This document shows, in pieces, positions 1 to 7,334 of a stretch of 42,107 nt of DNA; position 1 is the stretch's first letter, and each line of letters begins with the position of its first letter. The stretch is from contig CALMLO010000068.1 in assembly GCA_937868095.1 (NCBI GenBank), forward strand, positions 1 to 42,107, in the 5' to 3' direction. The notes beneath the pieces were generated by a model. That model had not been told where the DNA came from, ran no database searches, and was given only the letters and a program-made list of their open reading frames with translations. This DNA is from an uncultured Phycisphaerales bacterium. GTDB lineage: Bacteria; Planctomycetota; Phycisphaerae; Sedimentisphaerales; Anaerohalosphaeraceae. A program made the position numbers and the translations under genes.

Positions 1-1730
1 GTTACCGTTTCGGTCCAGGCACCCGGCAAGGGTACATATTTGCCTTTCAGCCAGATATTGCCGGGAAGAATACCCGTCAGCAAACGTTCATCCCAATAGT
101 ACTTTTTCGTATATCCGTCTTGTCCAACCACGCCGACCACGCCTCGCACGGCCTCAGTGATGCTCCCTCGCAGAATCAAATCATCTGTGCTTCCGCTGGT
201 TTCTTTTCTTCCGCCATAACTGGATCTTTTTACGTTTTCCGCACCCCATCCGCCGCCGCCGACGGTTACTGAGGCCTCCACCACCATCGGGTCGGGCAGG
301 TGCCGTGCCGGTTCATTCGGTTTAGCGGGCTTATCCGGCAGTCCAATCGGCACATAGGTATATCCTGTTGGTTGTTTCGGCGTACCGTCCACATAACTGT
401 ATTGGGACATCCCAGGATCGACGACTTTAATCACACCTTGGGCAAAAAGGCCGAGAACATTGGGATTTTCCATGTTCGGCATTCCGTTGGCCTGTCGTGT
501 GTAGTTTCCTCCACTGTTGTCGCGGTCCGAGACAGTGATCGAGTCGGCAATCCAGATATTGCCGGTGGCTACAATAGTAATCTGGCCCTGAACGGTATTC
601 GGTTGCTGGCCAATGCTTCGGTCGCCGCCGACAATCACGTTGCCGTCCACAAAAATCTGTCCGGCCGGATCAGAAGAGACACCGCCGAAATCCTGCGTAA
701 CATAGGTTTGCGTCAGGTCCGCAACAAACCGGTCACCGTTGCTGTCGGCATTGGAGCGGCGGACATGATAGCCGTAAATCGGATATCGCTCAAATTCTTG
801 GCCGCCGCTGCCGGCTTTGATGCGAAAGTCAAAAGTGCGGTCATCTCGGCTTTGCCTAAAACCGCGGACGGTACAGTTGTTGGTAATGCGGACTTTGCCG
901 ACGCCATTTTCAGTGAAAAACTCCAATTGCACAGCCGGCTGAGGCAGGTCGAGCTGCGGGGCATCCGCAGTTGGGGCAAACCGGAATTGGGCAGCCGTCG
1001 TGTCGCGAAATCGCTGAATCTTCGTCTCCACTGCGCCGCTGTCTGTAATGCGAATCATGGGCTGGTCAAAGTAAATGCCGTTTCTAAAGCAATTCATCAC
1101 CCCCGCATATTTGTCCGTGCCGCCGGAGGTATAGCGGGATTCCCCCATATGCACGGAACGAAGGAAGACCGGCGCACCCTGAATCTTAATATCGCGGACA
1201 TCCGGGCTGTCGTTTTCTTTGTTAATTTCAATGGGTATATCCAGCACTTCGCCGGTGGAGAAGACCACATCGTCAAACGAAGCTCTGCCAGTTGGAATCT
1301 TGCATTTGCCCATCGCCCAGCCGTTGACGGCCTGAACCACATAAGTATGGATGGTTTTCTCATAAAGGCCGGACTGGCCGACGGCGGTGATTTTGAAAAC
1401 GGGCTTGGCCTGCAGAAAGGACGCCAGCGAAACTGAATAAGAGCCCTGGCTGTCCAGAAAAGAAACCGTTTCTTCCAGCGAGCCCTTGGCTAATGTTGAC
1501 AGCAGGTCGGCTTGCTGGCTCATCGCAAAGATCGCCCGCTCATAAGCAGCGTCGGCGGCGGCCACAGCGGCCGTCTGCCGTTTCTGCCGGACGGCCTGCA
1601 TGTGAGCCCCCTCGGCGCCTTTGAGCACAGCAATCGAAAGTATCGATAAAATCAGCAGCAGAATCACTGCCAAAATTAAGGCCGAGCCGCGCCGCCGCTT
1701 CCCGCATCTGATGACTGACTGCCGTTTCAT
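1..1730 (-). CDS. PilX-like pilus/secretion accessory protein (3' end outside window)
   Basis: Reading the minus strand from ATG 1730 gives an open frame of about 576 codons that runs off the left edge, so the C terminus is missing. The start is well supported: AGGAG lies five bases upstream and the previous gene stops 12 bases earlier. The N terminus has a basic stretch (about residues 2-13, KRQSVIRCGKRRR), then a single hydrophobic helix (about 15-35, SALILAVILLLILSILSIAV), then a charged Gln/Arg-rich segment. This is the layout of PilX/GspK-type N termini that insert in the membrane like a pilin but lack the G|FxxxE prepilin cleavage site. The rest is a long extracytoplasmic region with many Gly/Asn/Asp beta-type segments and no domain I recognise. 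As the last gene of the pseudopilin run it is probably an accessory or tip component of the same apparatus. The family assignment is inference. Confidence 0.6.
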   Translation of the reverse strand, partial: MKRQSVIRCGKRRRGSALILAVILLLILSILSIAVLKGAEGAHMQAVRQKRQTAAVAAADAAYERAIFAMSQQADLLSTLAKGSLEETVSFLDSQGSYSVSLASFLQAKPVFKITAVGQSGLYEKTIHTYVVQAVNGWAMGKCKIPTGRASFDDVVFSTGEVLDIPIEINKENDSPDVRDIKIQGAPVFLRSVHMGESRYTSGGTDKYAGVMNCFRNGIYFDQPMIRITDSGAVETKIQRFRDTTAAQFRFAPTADAPQLDLPQPAVQLEFFTENGVGKVRITNNCTVRGFRQSRDDRTFDFRIKAGSGGQEFERYPIYGYHVRRSNADSNGDRFVADLTQTYVTQDFGGVSSDPAGQIFVDGNVIVGGDRSIGQQPNTVQGQITIVATGNIWIADSITVSDRDNSGGNYTRQANGMPNMENPNVLGLFAQGVIKVVDPGMSQYSYVDGTPKQPTGYTYVPIGLPDKPAKPNEPARHLPDPMVVEASVTVGGGGWGAENVKRSSYGGRKETSGSTDDLILRGSITEAVRGVVGVVGQDGYTKKYYWDERLLTGILPGNIWLKGKYVPLPGAWTETV

Positions 1731-1742
1731 TTCAACTCCTGT

Positions 1743-2423
1743 TTATCGAGGCCAATTCATCCGCAGCAGAACAGACGTCTTGACCTCTGCGGATTCTCCC
1801 TCGTCGTCGGTTAGAACCAGATTCATCCGAACCGAACCGCGGCCGCTGCCGCCGACAACATTATGACTGAAAATGTTCGTGCCTGATGAAATATCCACAT
1901 AACGGCTCAAAGTAATGCTTCGTATCCGCCCGCTGGTCAGACGGATTCCTTTGGAAACAGCCCCCACCCCATCAACAACTCGCCCGTAATCTACCTTCAA
2001 CTCGTGGCCTTCCAGATAAAAAAGGGCATAATGAGTGCCTGTGTTGGTTACTTCCAAAACATCCGCAGGAGGACTGGCCGGATTAAATGGTTCTTCCCAA
2101 TAGCGAAACTCGACGGCGGACCCTTCGGCAATCTCCTGATTCAAAAGGGGCTGGGCAGTAAGATAGATTCCGTTGATGACTTTATAAATAGTATAATTGC
2201 TTCGGTTCGATTTGCGGCCGATAGTGCTGAAGGCCGTCGTCGCCGCCAGGGCATCTTGTCGAATTTCCTTGTGGATGCTGTTGTAGCTCTGCCGGACGCT
2301 GCGGGAGCCGCTGGCCGCCAGAACGCCGACAGCCAGAATCGGAATGGCAATAATCGCCACCGTCACAGCTATCTCCATCAGCGTAAAGCCGCTCCTGAAT
2401 GAATTATATCGTTTCGAATGCAT
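1743..2423 (-). CDS. Minor pseudopilin with type IV prepilin signal
   Basis: 226-residue protein. The N terminus carries a class III prepilin signal: a short leader ending SFRSG, then FTLMEIAV with Glu at +5 and a hydrophobic helix of about 20 residues (FTLMEIAVTVAIIAIPILAVGVL). Prepilin peptidase would cut after Gly12 and methylate the new Phe. The remainder is a soluble beta-rich domain without recognised motifs. An AAGGAAG element lies about 7-8 bases before ATG 2423. It sits between another minor pseudopilin (24-bp gap upstream) and the PilX-like gene (12-bp gap downstream), so co-transcription is very likely. By position and length it could play the GspH/GspJ or PilW role, which sequence inspection alone cannot settle. 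Confidence 0.8.
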   Translation of the reverse strand: MHSKRYNSFRSGFTLMEIAVTVAIIAIPILAVGVLAASGSRSVRQSYNSIHKEIRQDALAATTAFSTIGRKSNRSNYTIYKVINGIYLTAQPLLNQEIAEGSAVEFRYWEEPFNPASPPADVLEVTNTGTHYALFYLEGHELKVDYGRVVDGVGAVSKGIRLTSGRIRSITLSRYVDISSGTNIFSHNVVGGSGRGSVRMNLVLTDDEGESAEVKTSVLLRMNWPR

Positions 2424-2447
2424 TCGTCCGTCTTCCTTTTTCGTTTC

Positions 2448-2945
2448 CTATCCGCCTGATTGGTCCCGCCGGACATAGGTAGTCGAGATAAAAACAGGAT
2501 CATCGCCCGCCGGCTCCAGGTCCTTGTAGTCCCGCCGCCAGCGAACGACCACGCGAATCTCCCGCAAGGTTACCCCAGCGGCTTCATCAATCTCCACATC
2601 GTTGTGTTCGAGCCCGACCCGCATTGGAAAATCATTTAGTCTGATGCGGTAAATGCGGCTGTTAGACAACTCTTCCAAACCGAGGTCTAGGTCGGCAGGG
2701 TCATAAAATTCATCGCCGCCGGTGCTTTTCCAGTCGTCAATAACTAATTGGGCTAACTGAGCAGCGGTCAGTTCGGCCTGCGCACTGTGGGCATGCTTGA
2801 CAGCGTGGTACTGGTACGTCAGCGCCCCAACCGCAGCAATCGACAGAATCAGGGTGGCAATCACCAGTTCAAGCAGAGTTACGCCGGCCGGCTGCCGACG
2901 CTCTCGGCCTCCGCCAAACCTGTCTGGTTTCAACTGGGCCGTCAT
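2448..2945 (-). CDS. Minor pseudopilin, GspI/PilV-like
   Basis: 165 residues from ATG 2945, chosen because GGGGAG precedes it at suitable spacing and the prepilin leader then has normal size; the frame is open farther upstream but without a good ribosome site. The leader (residues 1-21) ends in RRQPAG, followed by VTLLELVIATLILSIAAVGA. Thus +1 is Val rather than the usual Phe, with Glu at +5 retained. The rest (LAQLVIDDWKSTGG and a C-terminal strand region with RVVVRWRRDY) resembles GspI/PilV-type minor pilins only in general layout. A hairpin lies just upstream between this gene and the major pseudopilin gene, which may lower expression of this and the following minor subunits. Confidence 0.75.
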   Translation of the reverse strand: MTAQLKPDRFGGGRERRQPAGVTLLELVIATLILSIAAVGALTYQYHAVKHAHSAQAELTAAQLAQLVIDDWKSTGGDEFYDPADLDLGLEELSNSRIYRIRLNDFPMRVGLEHNDVEIDEAAGVTLREIRVVVRWRRDYKDLEPAGDDPVFISTTYVRRDQSGG

Positions 2946-2973
2946 TGGAAAACACTCCCCGTCTGCCGCCTGA

Positions 2974-3033
2974 AAGAAAGAGAAAAGAAGGAACGGAGAA
3001 AGAGGCATTCCTCCTCCGTTCCCGCTCTTTCTT
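2974..3033 (-). terminator. Long hairpin between major and minor pseudopilin genes (attenuator candidate)
   Basis: Two nested perfect inverted repeats: AAGAAAGAG (2974-2982) with CTCTTTCTT (3025-3033), and GGAACGGAG (2990-2998) with CTCCGTTCC (3014-3022). On the minus-strand transcript the inner stem is followed by a pyrimidine-rich run (TTCTTTTCTCTTTCTTTC). It lies 12 bases after the major pseudopilin stop and 29 bases before the next start. The likely role is partial termination or 3'-end protection of the major pilin mRNA; that role is inference. Confidence 0.6.
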
Positions 3034-3045
3034 CTGTCCGGCGTT

Positions 3046-3444
3046 TTATTTCCATGTACCGTCCACTTTAAGGGTCTTGCTTTCCCCCGCTGGTGGTGCA
3101 TTCTCCTGGCTGGCGGTCACGGTGATTTGAGCGTTGCCGTTTTCATCAACACTGTCGATGTTATAATCGCCCGGCACAAAATACGTTCCAGTCAGGTCTT
3201 CGTCTTTGAAGCCCAATGCCGTACGAGTTGTCTCGTTGCCCAGACTGCCTGTGGGTGCTGTGCCGTGTTCGACAAAATACACCCGTACAGCAGACTTGAT
3301 GGTGCCGGCCGTAGCGTTGGCTTCCGCCCACTTGGCGGATTCAATTCGGCCTCGCATCAGCGGAATTGTAGCCGCCGCCAGAATCCCGACGATCAGAATC
3401 ACGACCATCAGTTCAATCAATGTGAATCCTTTTCTGCCTGTCAT
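3046..3444 (-). CDS. Major pseudopilin, GspG/PilA-like
   Basis: 132 residues from ATG 3444, selected because AGGAG lies nine bases upstream and the resulting leader is the very short MTGRKG typical of major pilins. Cleavage after Gly6 exposes FTLIELMVVILIVGILAAATIP, a textbook type IV pilin helix with Glu at +5. After the helix, ESAKWAEANATAGTIKSAVRVYF continues the amphipathic alpha-1 spine, followed by a small C-terminal domain of about 75 residues. The length fits GspG (about 130-145), and no Cys pair is present, which also favours GspG over PilA. It follows gspF closely (103 bp) and precedes the minor pseudopilins, an order common in type II secretion operons. It should form the pseudopilus fibre in the periplasm. 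Confidence 0.85.
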   Translation of the reverse strand: MTGRKGFTLIELMVVILIVGILAAATIPLMRGRIESAKWAEANATAGTIKSAVRVYFVEHGTAPTGSLGNETTRTALGFKDEDLTGTYFVPGDYNIDSVDENGNAQITVTASQENAPPAGESKTLKVDGTWK

Positions 3445-3547
3445 TGTTTCTTCTCCTAAAAAATACACATTTTTATGGGTCCGTTCGGTCACGAAACTTC
3501 TTTGAGATTTTTTTTCTTTCCTTTTTCGGCTGGTTCTGCCGCCCACT

Positions 3548-4756
3548 TCAGACGGACATGGAAAAAATCGGCAGGTACATGGCCAGCAGAACCGTCAGTA
3601 CGATGGCTCCAACCGCAACAATAAGAATCGGTTCCAGCAGACTGAGCATCATCGAAACCAAATCATCTACCTTTCGAGCATAAAATTCGCCGGTCTTTTC
3701 GAGAACGGGCACCAGCGAACCGGACTGTTCTCCAATTTGGGCCATCTTGATGGCCACACCTGGGAAAAGACCGCACGCCTGCATACTATTGGCCATCGAC
3801 ACTCCTTCCGTCATTTTCTGGCGGGCCAGCAGAACGCCGTTGCGGAGCAGCTGATTGGGTGTCATCTCCGCCAGAATCAGAAACGCATCCAGAATGGATA
3901 CACCCGAGGACACCAGCGAAGCCAGCGTCTGGCAGAACGTGCAGATAAAGGCCATTCGCTTAATACGTCCGATAAGCGGAAGATTTAATTCAAGCCGGTA
4001 AAGAGCGGCTTTGCCGGTTTTGGTTTTGGAGGCAATCACCGCAGCGGCAATCAGAGTCGCCAGCACCATCAGCAGGAGCACGATATGATTGACAATGCCG
4101 TGATAGACCGCCATAAAACCGCGCGTAAAGGCAGGCAGTTCGCCTTTGAACGTCTCAAACATCACCTGAAACCGAGGCACAATCAGCGTCATCAGAACCA
4201 CGATAATCACAATGATAAAACATATCACGAAGATCGGGTACGCCATCGCACCGCGGACTTTGCGGATCAGTTTATCCCGCTGCTGATAATGTTCCGCCAG
4301 CCGATGCAGGGAGTTGGACAAAGAGCCGCCCGTCTCGCCGGCCATGATAATAGAGCAGGCCAGCCGGCCGAAGACCTTGGGATGGGCCCGGACGCTGTCC
4401 GTAAAAGTCTCACCGGTTGCCAGCCGCGCAGCAATATCCTTCAAGACATATTCAAGGTAGGGATTGGTAATATCTTCCGCAATGGTCTCGATGGCAACGG
4501 TGATGGACAGACCTCCTTCGAGCATGGTGGCCAGCTGCCAGCAGAAAGTAGCCATCTGTTCAGACCGTACCCGGCGATACCTCACAACGTTAGTCTGGAT
4601 TTCCTCTTGCGTTTCGTTAACGGCTTCAGAAATCGACACCGGCGTCAGTTTTTCCTGACGCAGCTGAGCAAGCAGGTCCTGCCGGGACATGGCTTGTCGG
4701 ATTCCTTCCCGACAGCGTCCCTCTGTATCCCATGCCACATATTCAAAGGTCTGCAT
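3548..4756 (-). CDS. gspF: GspF/PilC inner-membrane platform protein
   Basis: 402 residues from ATG 4756; the frame is open 20 codons farther up, but MQTFEYVAWDTEG is the conserved family start and AAGGA precedes it. It has two T2SSF domains: the first around residues 70-195 (FCWQLATMLEGGLSI...FGRLACSIIMAGETGGSLSNSL), the second around 270-390 (FCQTLASLVSSGVSILDAF...MAQIGEQSGSL). The first is followed by a pair of membrane helices near 170-190 and 225-250, and the second ends in a C-terminal helix (EPILIVAVGAIVLTVLLAMYLPIF). The length matches the family. GspF links the cytoplasmic ATPase to the pseudopilus in the inner membrane. The ATPase gene is about 750 bp upstream, separated by a gene on the opposite strand. 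Confidence 0.93.
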   Translation of the reverse strand: MQTFEYVAWDTEGRCREGIRQAMSRQDLLAQLRQEKLTPVSISEAVNETQEEIQTNVVRYRRVRSEQMATFCWQLATMLEGGLSITVAIETIAEDITNPYLEYVLKDIAARLATGETFTDSVRAHPKVFGRLACSIIMAGETGGSLSNSLHRLAEHYQQRDKLIRKVRGAMAYPIFVICFIIVIIVVLMTLIVPRFQVMFETFKGELPAFTRGFMAVYHGIVNHIVLLLMVLATLIAAAVIASKTKTGKAALYRLELNLPLIGRIKRMAFICTFCQTLASLVSSGVSILDAFLILAEMTPNQLLRNGVLLARQKMTEGVSMANSMQACGLFPGVAIKMAQIGEQSGSLVPVLEKTGEFYARKVDDLVSMMLSLLEPILIVAVGAIVLTVLLAMYLPIFSMSV

Positions 4757-5032
4757 TGATGTAGGTTCCTTGTTATGAAGATGCAGAAAGATGCAGTTTG
4801 TTCTGCTGTTCGGCATTTTAAGGCGGCGGATTTTGTGGAAAATTCATCTGCACTCCGCCCGAAACCCTCCGGAAAAATCCTGAGTCTGATAAAAATCAGA
4901 GCCGTGCTGTTTTCTGCTGCTTCAGCCAGGAGAACGATCGCTTCTCCAATGAATCGGCCGGACGCCGGCTCCTGCAAAAAAAGAGAATCTTTGTCTGTTC
5001 GTCCGATAACCGCAATGCAAGGGCGTTTTTCC
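4757..5032. other. Intergenic stretch between gspF and the small membrane gene
   Basis: This region separates the divergent gspF and 5094 genes. Minus-strand frames stay open over part of it (to about 4977) but have no ribosome site or recognisable protein. It contains a perfect 16-base hairpin TCTGAT-AAAA-ATCAGA at 4885-4900. A minus-strand copy of TTATCGGAC lies at 5001-5009, the nonamer repeated at 28.05-28.19 kb. I see no confident promoter for gspF. Confidence 0.4.
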
Positions 5033-5061
5033 TTGATTTGAAAACTTCAAATCAGTATAAT
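5033..5061 (+). promoter_or_regulatory. Sigma70-type promoter for the 5094 gene
   Basis: TTGATT (5033-5038), a 17-base spacer and TATAAT (5056-5061, perfect -10). Transcription would start near 5068, about 25 bases before the ATG, which has a GAGGGGG ribosome site in between. Confidence 0.7.
5034..5054. promoter_or_regulatory. Palindromic operator candidate overlapping the promoter
   Basis: Perfect inverted repeat with 9-base arms, TGATTTGAA (5034-5042) and TTCAAATCA (5046-5054), around AAC. It overlaps the -35 box and fills most of the spacer, the classic position for a repressor of transcription initiation. The binding protein is unknown. Confidence 0.55.
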
Positions 5062-5093
5062 AAAGGCGACTTCTGAAGAATGAGGGGGTGTTT

Positions 5094-5504
5094 ATGAAAA
5101 AGACCATTCTGACTCGTTTCAATCGAACGCCGGCTGCTGCGGACCGTGAACTTCTGAAGGACTATTCAATACTGCAAGGCGTGCCTTTGCGCAGCAGTTG
5201 CCCTATCGGCAGCAGCAATCGACGAGAGGAATGGGCTGCTGTTTTCAATGAACTTCGCGTCCCGTTTCTGCTGTTGGGGGTTGTCGGTGCGCTGGGGCTG
5301 TTGGCCCATTACAGACCGGACTTCGCCAAGACCATTTCTATTGCTTATTGGCCCAGCTGGGGACTTTCGATTGTGTTTCTGTCGCTGGCCGGATTTGTGA
5401 CGGCCGTGTTGACGGTTGATTGGATTGCTGTTCGGCTCCGCAAGCGGGTCCAAAGCAGAAAACGCCGACTCGAGCGATACTGCCGACCGTGGCGCGGCCG
5501 CTGA
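5094..5504 (+). CDS. Small two-helix membrane protein of unknown function
   Basis: 136 residues from ATG 5094. A GTG six bases upstream is also in frame, but GAGGGGG is correctly spaced only for the ATG. The product has a hydrophilic N terminus of about 50 residues (including REEWAAVFNELR), then two hydrophobic segments, about 57-77 (VPFLLLGVVGALGLLAHY) and about 87-115 (SIAYWPSWGLSIVFLSLAGFVTAVLTV), and a very basic tail (RLRKRVQSRKRRLERYCRPWRGR), predicting a cytoplasmic C terminus. I recognise no family. It is the only plus-strand gene inside the minus-strand secretion cluster, convergent with the ATPase gene (8-bp gap), and has a strong promoter with a palindromic operator candidate. Promoter, ribosome site and membrane pattern together make it a likely real gene. 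A role in the secretion machine is only a guess from position. Confidence 0.65.
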   Translation: MKKTILTRFNRTPAAADRELLKDYSILQGVPLRSSCPIGSSNRREEWAAVFNELRVPFLLLGVVGALGLLAHYRPDFAKTISIAYWPSWGLSIVFLSLAGFVTAVLTVDWIAVRLRKRVQSRKRRLERYCRPWRGR

Positions 5505-5512
5505 GCAGGGGG

Positions 5513-7300
5513 CTACTCTTCCGCTACTGCTTCTGAGAAGGTCACACGCAGGACTTCTTCGGGGGTGGTCAATCCGTCGAGCATCCGCCGAATGCCGCTG
5601 TCCAGCAGGTCGCCGCAGCCGCGGGAACGCGCCAGCGCGCGAATCTCCATTTCGCGGCCCCCGCCGGCAATCAGCTGACGCATCTCGTTATCGACGACCA
5701 TAAACTCGAAAATCGGCAGCCGCCCCCGATAGCCGGTCCCATTGCAGTGGCTGCAGCCGGCTCCCTGGCGGAGGGCAGCGCCGGCGACCTGCTCAGGGGT
5801 CAGTTTGAGCCGGCTGATCAGTTCCTGGCTGAGCGAGGCCGGCTTGCTGCATTTGTCGCAGACTTTCCGCACCAGACGCTGTGCCAGAATCAAATTCAGC
5901 GACGAGGCGAGCAGATAGGGTTCCAGCCCCATATAAACCAGTCGGCTGATGGCACTGGGGGCATCGTTTGTGTGGAAGGTGCTCAGCACCAGATGTCCGG
6001 TAAGCGAGGCCTTGATGGCAATTTCCATCGTTTCCTTGTCACGAATTTCACCAATCAGGATGATGTCGGGGTCCTGCCGCAGAATCGCCCGCAGACAAAG
6101 GGAAAAATCCAGATTGATTTCGGGCTTCACCTGCGTCTGATTGATGCCCGCCTGGCGATATTCCACCGGGTCCTCCACCGTGGTGATATTTTTCCGCGGG
6201 TCTTTGAGGGCATTCAGGGCCGAGTAAAGGGTCGTGCTTTTGCCGCTGCCGGTAGGGCCGGTAACAATGATAATCCCATGCGGCAGATTGAGTATCTGCT
6301 TGAACTGCTTGAGCAGCTTCGGCTCCAGTCCGATGGTGTCCAGATTATGGCTGACGGCGGACTTGTCCAGAATACGCAGCACCACTTTTTCGCCGTAAAT
6401 AGTCGGCAGGACACTGACGCGCACATCAATATCCGGCAGACCTTTCCCCCGTTTGATTTTGAATCGGCCGTCCTGAGGCAGACGACGCTCCGCAATATCC
6501 ATTTCCGCCAGAATCTTCAGACGCGCCACTACAGCCGCCTGCATCTTCCGCGGAGGCGGAACCATTTCCGTCAGAATACCATCCACACGCATCCGGATAA
6601 TCATCCCGTTTTCCTGCGGCTCCACGTGAATATCGCTGGCGCGGCTTTTAATCGCATGGCTGAGCATCAAATCCACAAAGCGGACAACAGGAGCATCTTC
6701 GGCTTCGGCCTCCGATATACTGCGGCCGTCGGCTTCCTGTTCTTCTTCCTCCGCCGTTTCTTCCGTGCTGATTTCCATCTCCACCAGATCACGCATCTGC
6801 TGCTGGTCCAGGTCGCTGCCGTGATAGATTTGGTCAATCAGGTGCAGAATCTGTTTTTCAGAAGCAATGAAGGGCTTAACCGGCCTTTTCAGTTTGAACG
6901 AAACCGTGTCAATCGCAATCACATTCAGCGGATCGGCCATCGCCAGTTCGACGCCGTCGGCGCTTTCCCGAATCGCGGCCGCGCAGAACCGTTTGGCCAG
7001 GTTTTCAGGAATGCTTCGGGCCACATCCATCTGAATCGCAGACAAATCGTCCAACGGAACAAACTCAACATGAAGAAACTCGCCGAGGGCCTGAGCGGAT
7101 TGAGTATCCGACAGCACGCCCATCTCTACCAGCACCTGTCCTAACCGCTTACTGGTGGTTTTCTGAATCTCAATGGCTTTTTGCAGAGTCTCTGCGGAGA
7201 CCAGCCCTCGCTGAAGCAGCCACTCGCCGAACAAAACCGACGGCGGCTGGGTCCCTTCCGGGGTACTCATCAAAATATCCGAATTTTCTTCCTTCATCAC
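5513..7300 (-). CDS. gspE: GspE/PilB-type secretion ATPase
   Basis: Up to 595 residues. The N-terminal MshEN/T2SSE-N-type region (about 25-160) is followed by an acidic linker (about 173-192, rich in Glu) and the hexameric ATPase core. Visible motifs: Walker A GPTGSGKS (348-355), Asp box TTVEDPVEY (373-381), Walker B DPDIILIGEIRD (410-421), His box TGHLVLSTFHTND (434-446), and the tetracysteine zinc motif C481-x2-C484 ... C516-x2-C519 typical of GspE/PilB rather than PilT. It powers pseudopilus assembly at the cytoplasmic face. The start is GTG 7300 or ATG 7297; the ribosome site (GAGAG) is weak, and a further ATG at 7270 is possible. It lies 34 bp after the degenerate kinase gene and probably shares its transcript. 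Confidence 0.93.
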   Translation of the reverse strand: MMKEENSDILMSTPEGTQPPSVLFGEWLLQRGLVSAETLQKAIEIQKTTSKRLGQVLVEMGVLSDTQSAQALGEFLHVEFVPLDDLSAIQMDVARSIPENLAKRFCAAAIRESADGVELAMADPLNVIAIDTVSFKLKRPVKPFIASEKQILHLIDQIYHGSDLDQQQMRDLVEMEISTEETAEEEEQEADGRSISEAEAEDAPVVRFVDLMLSHAIKSRASDIHVEPQENGMIIRMRVDGILTEMVPPPRKMQAAVVARLKILAEMDIAERRLPQDGRFKIKRGKGLPDIDVRVSVLPTIYGEKVVLRILDKSAVSHNLDTIGLEPKLLKQFKQILNLPHGIIIVTGPTGSGKSTTLYSALNALKDPRKNITTVEDPVEYRQAGINQTQVKPEINLDFSLCLRAILRQDPDIILIGEIRDKETMEIAIKASLTGHLVLSTFHTNDAPSAISRLVYMGLEPYLLASSLNLILAQRLVRKVCDKCSKPASLSQELISRLKLTPEQVAGAALRQGAGCSHCNGTGYRGRLPIFEFMVVDNEMRQLIAGGGREMEIRALARSRGCGDLLDSGIRRMLDGLTTPEEVLRVTFSEAVAEE

Positions 7301-7334
7301 ACTCTCAGCAATCAGGGTTTTTCTTCATCATTCT

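Noticed and set aside
300..1436. 378-codon plus-strand open frame at the left edge
   Set aside because: The minus strand carries a continuous frame with ribosome site and PilX-like N terminus that fits the operon; the plus-strand product has no recognisable features.
4645..4977. 110-codon minus-strand frame overlapping the gspF start
   Set aside because: TTG start without a ribosome site, overlaps the conserved beginning of GspF in another frame, no domain.
5747..7144. 465-codon plus-strand open frame opposite gspE
   Set aside because: Shadow of the ATPase gene, whose motifs are complete on the minus strand.
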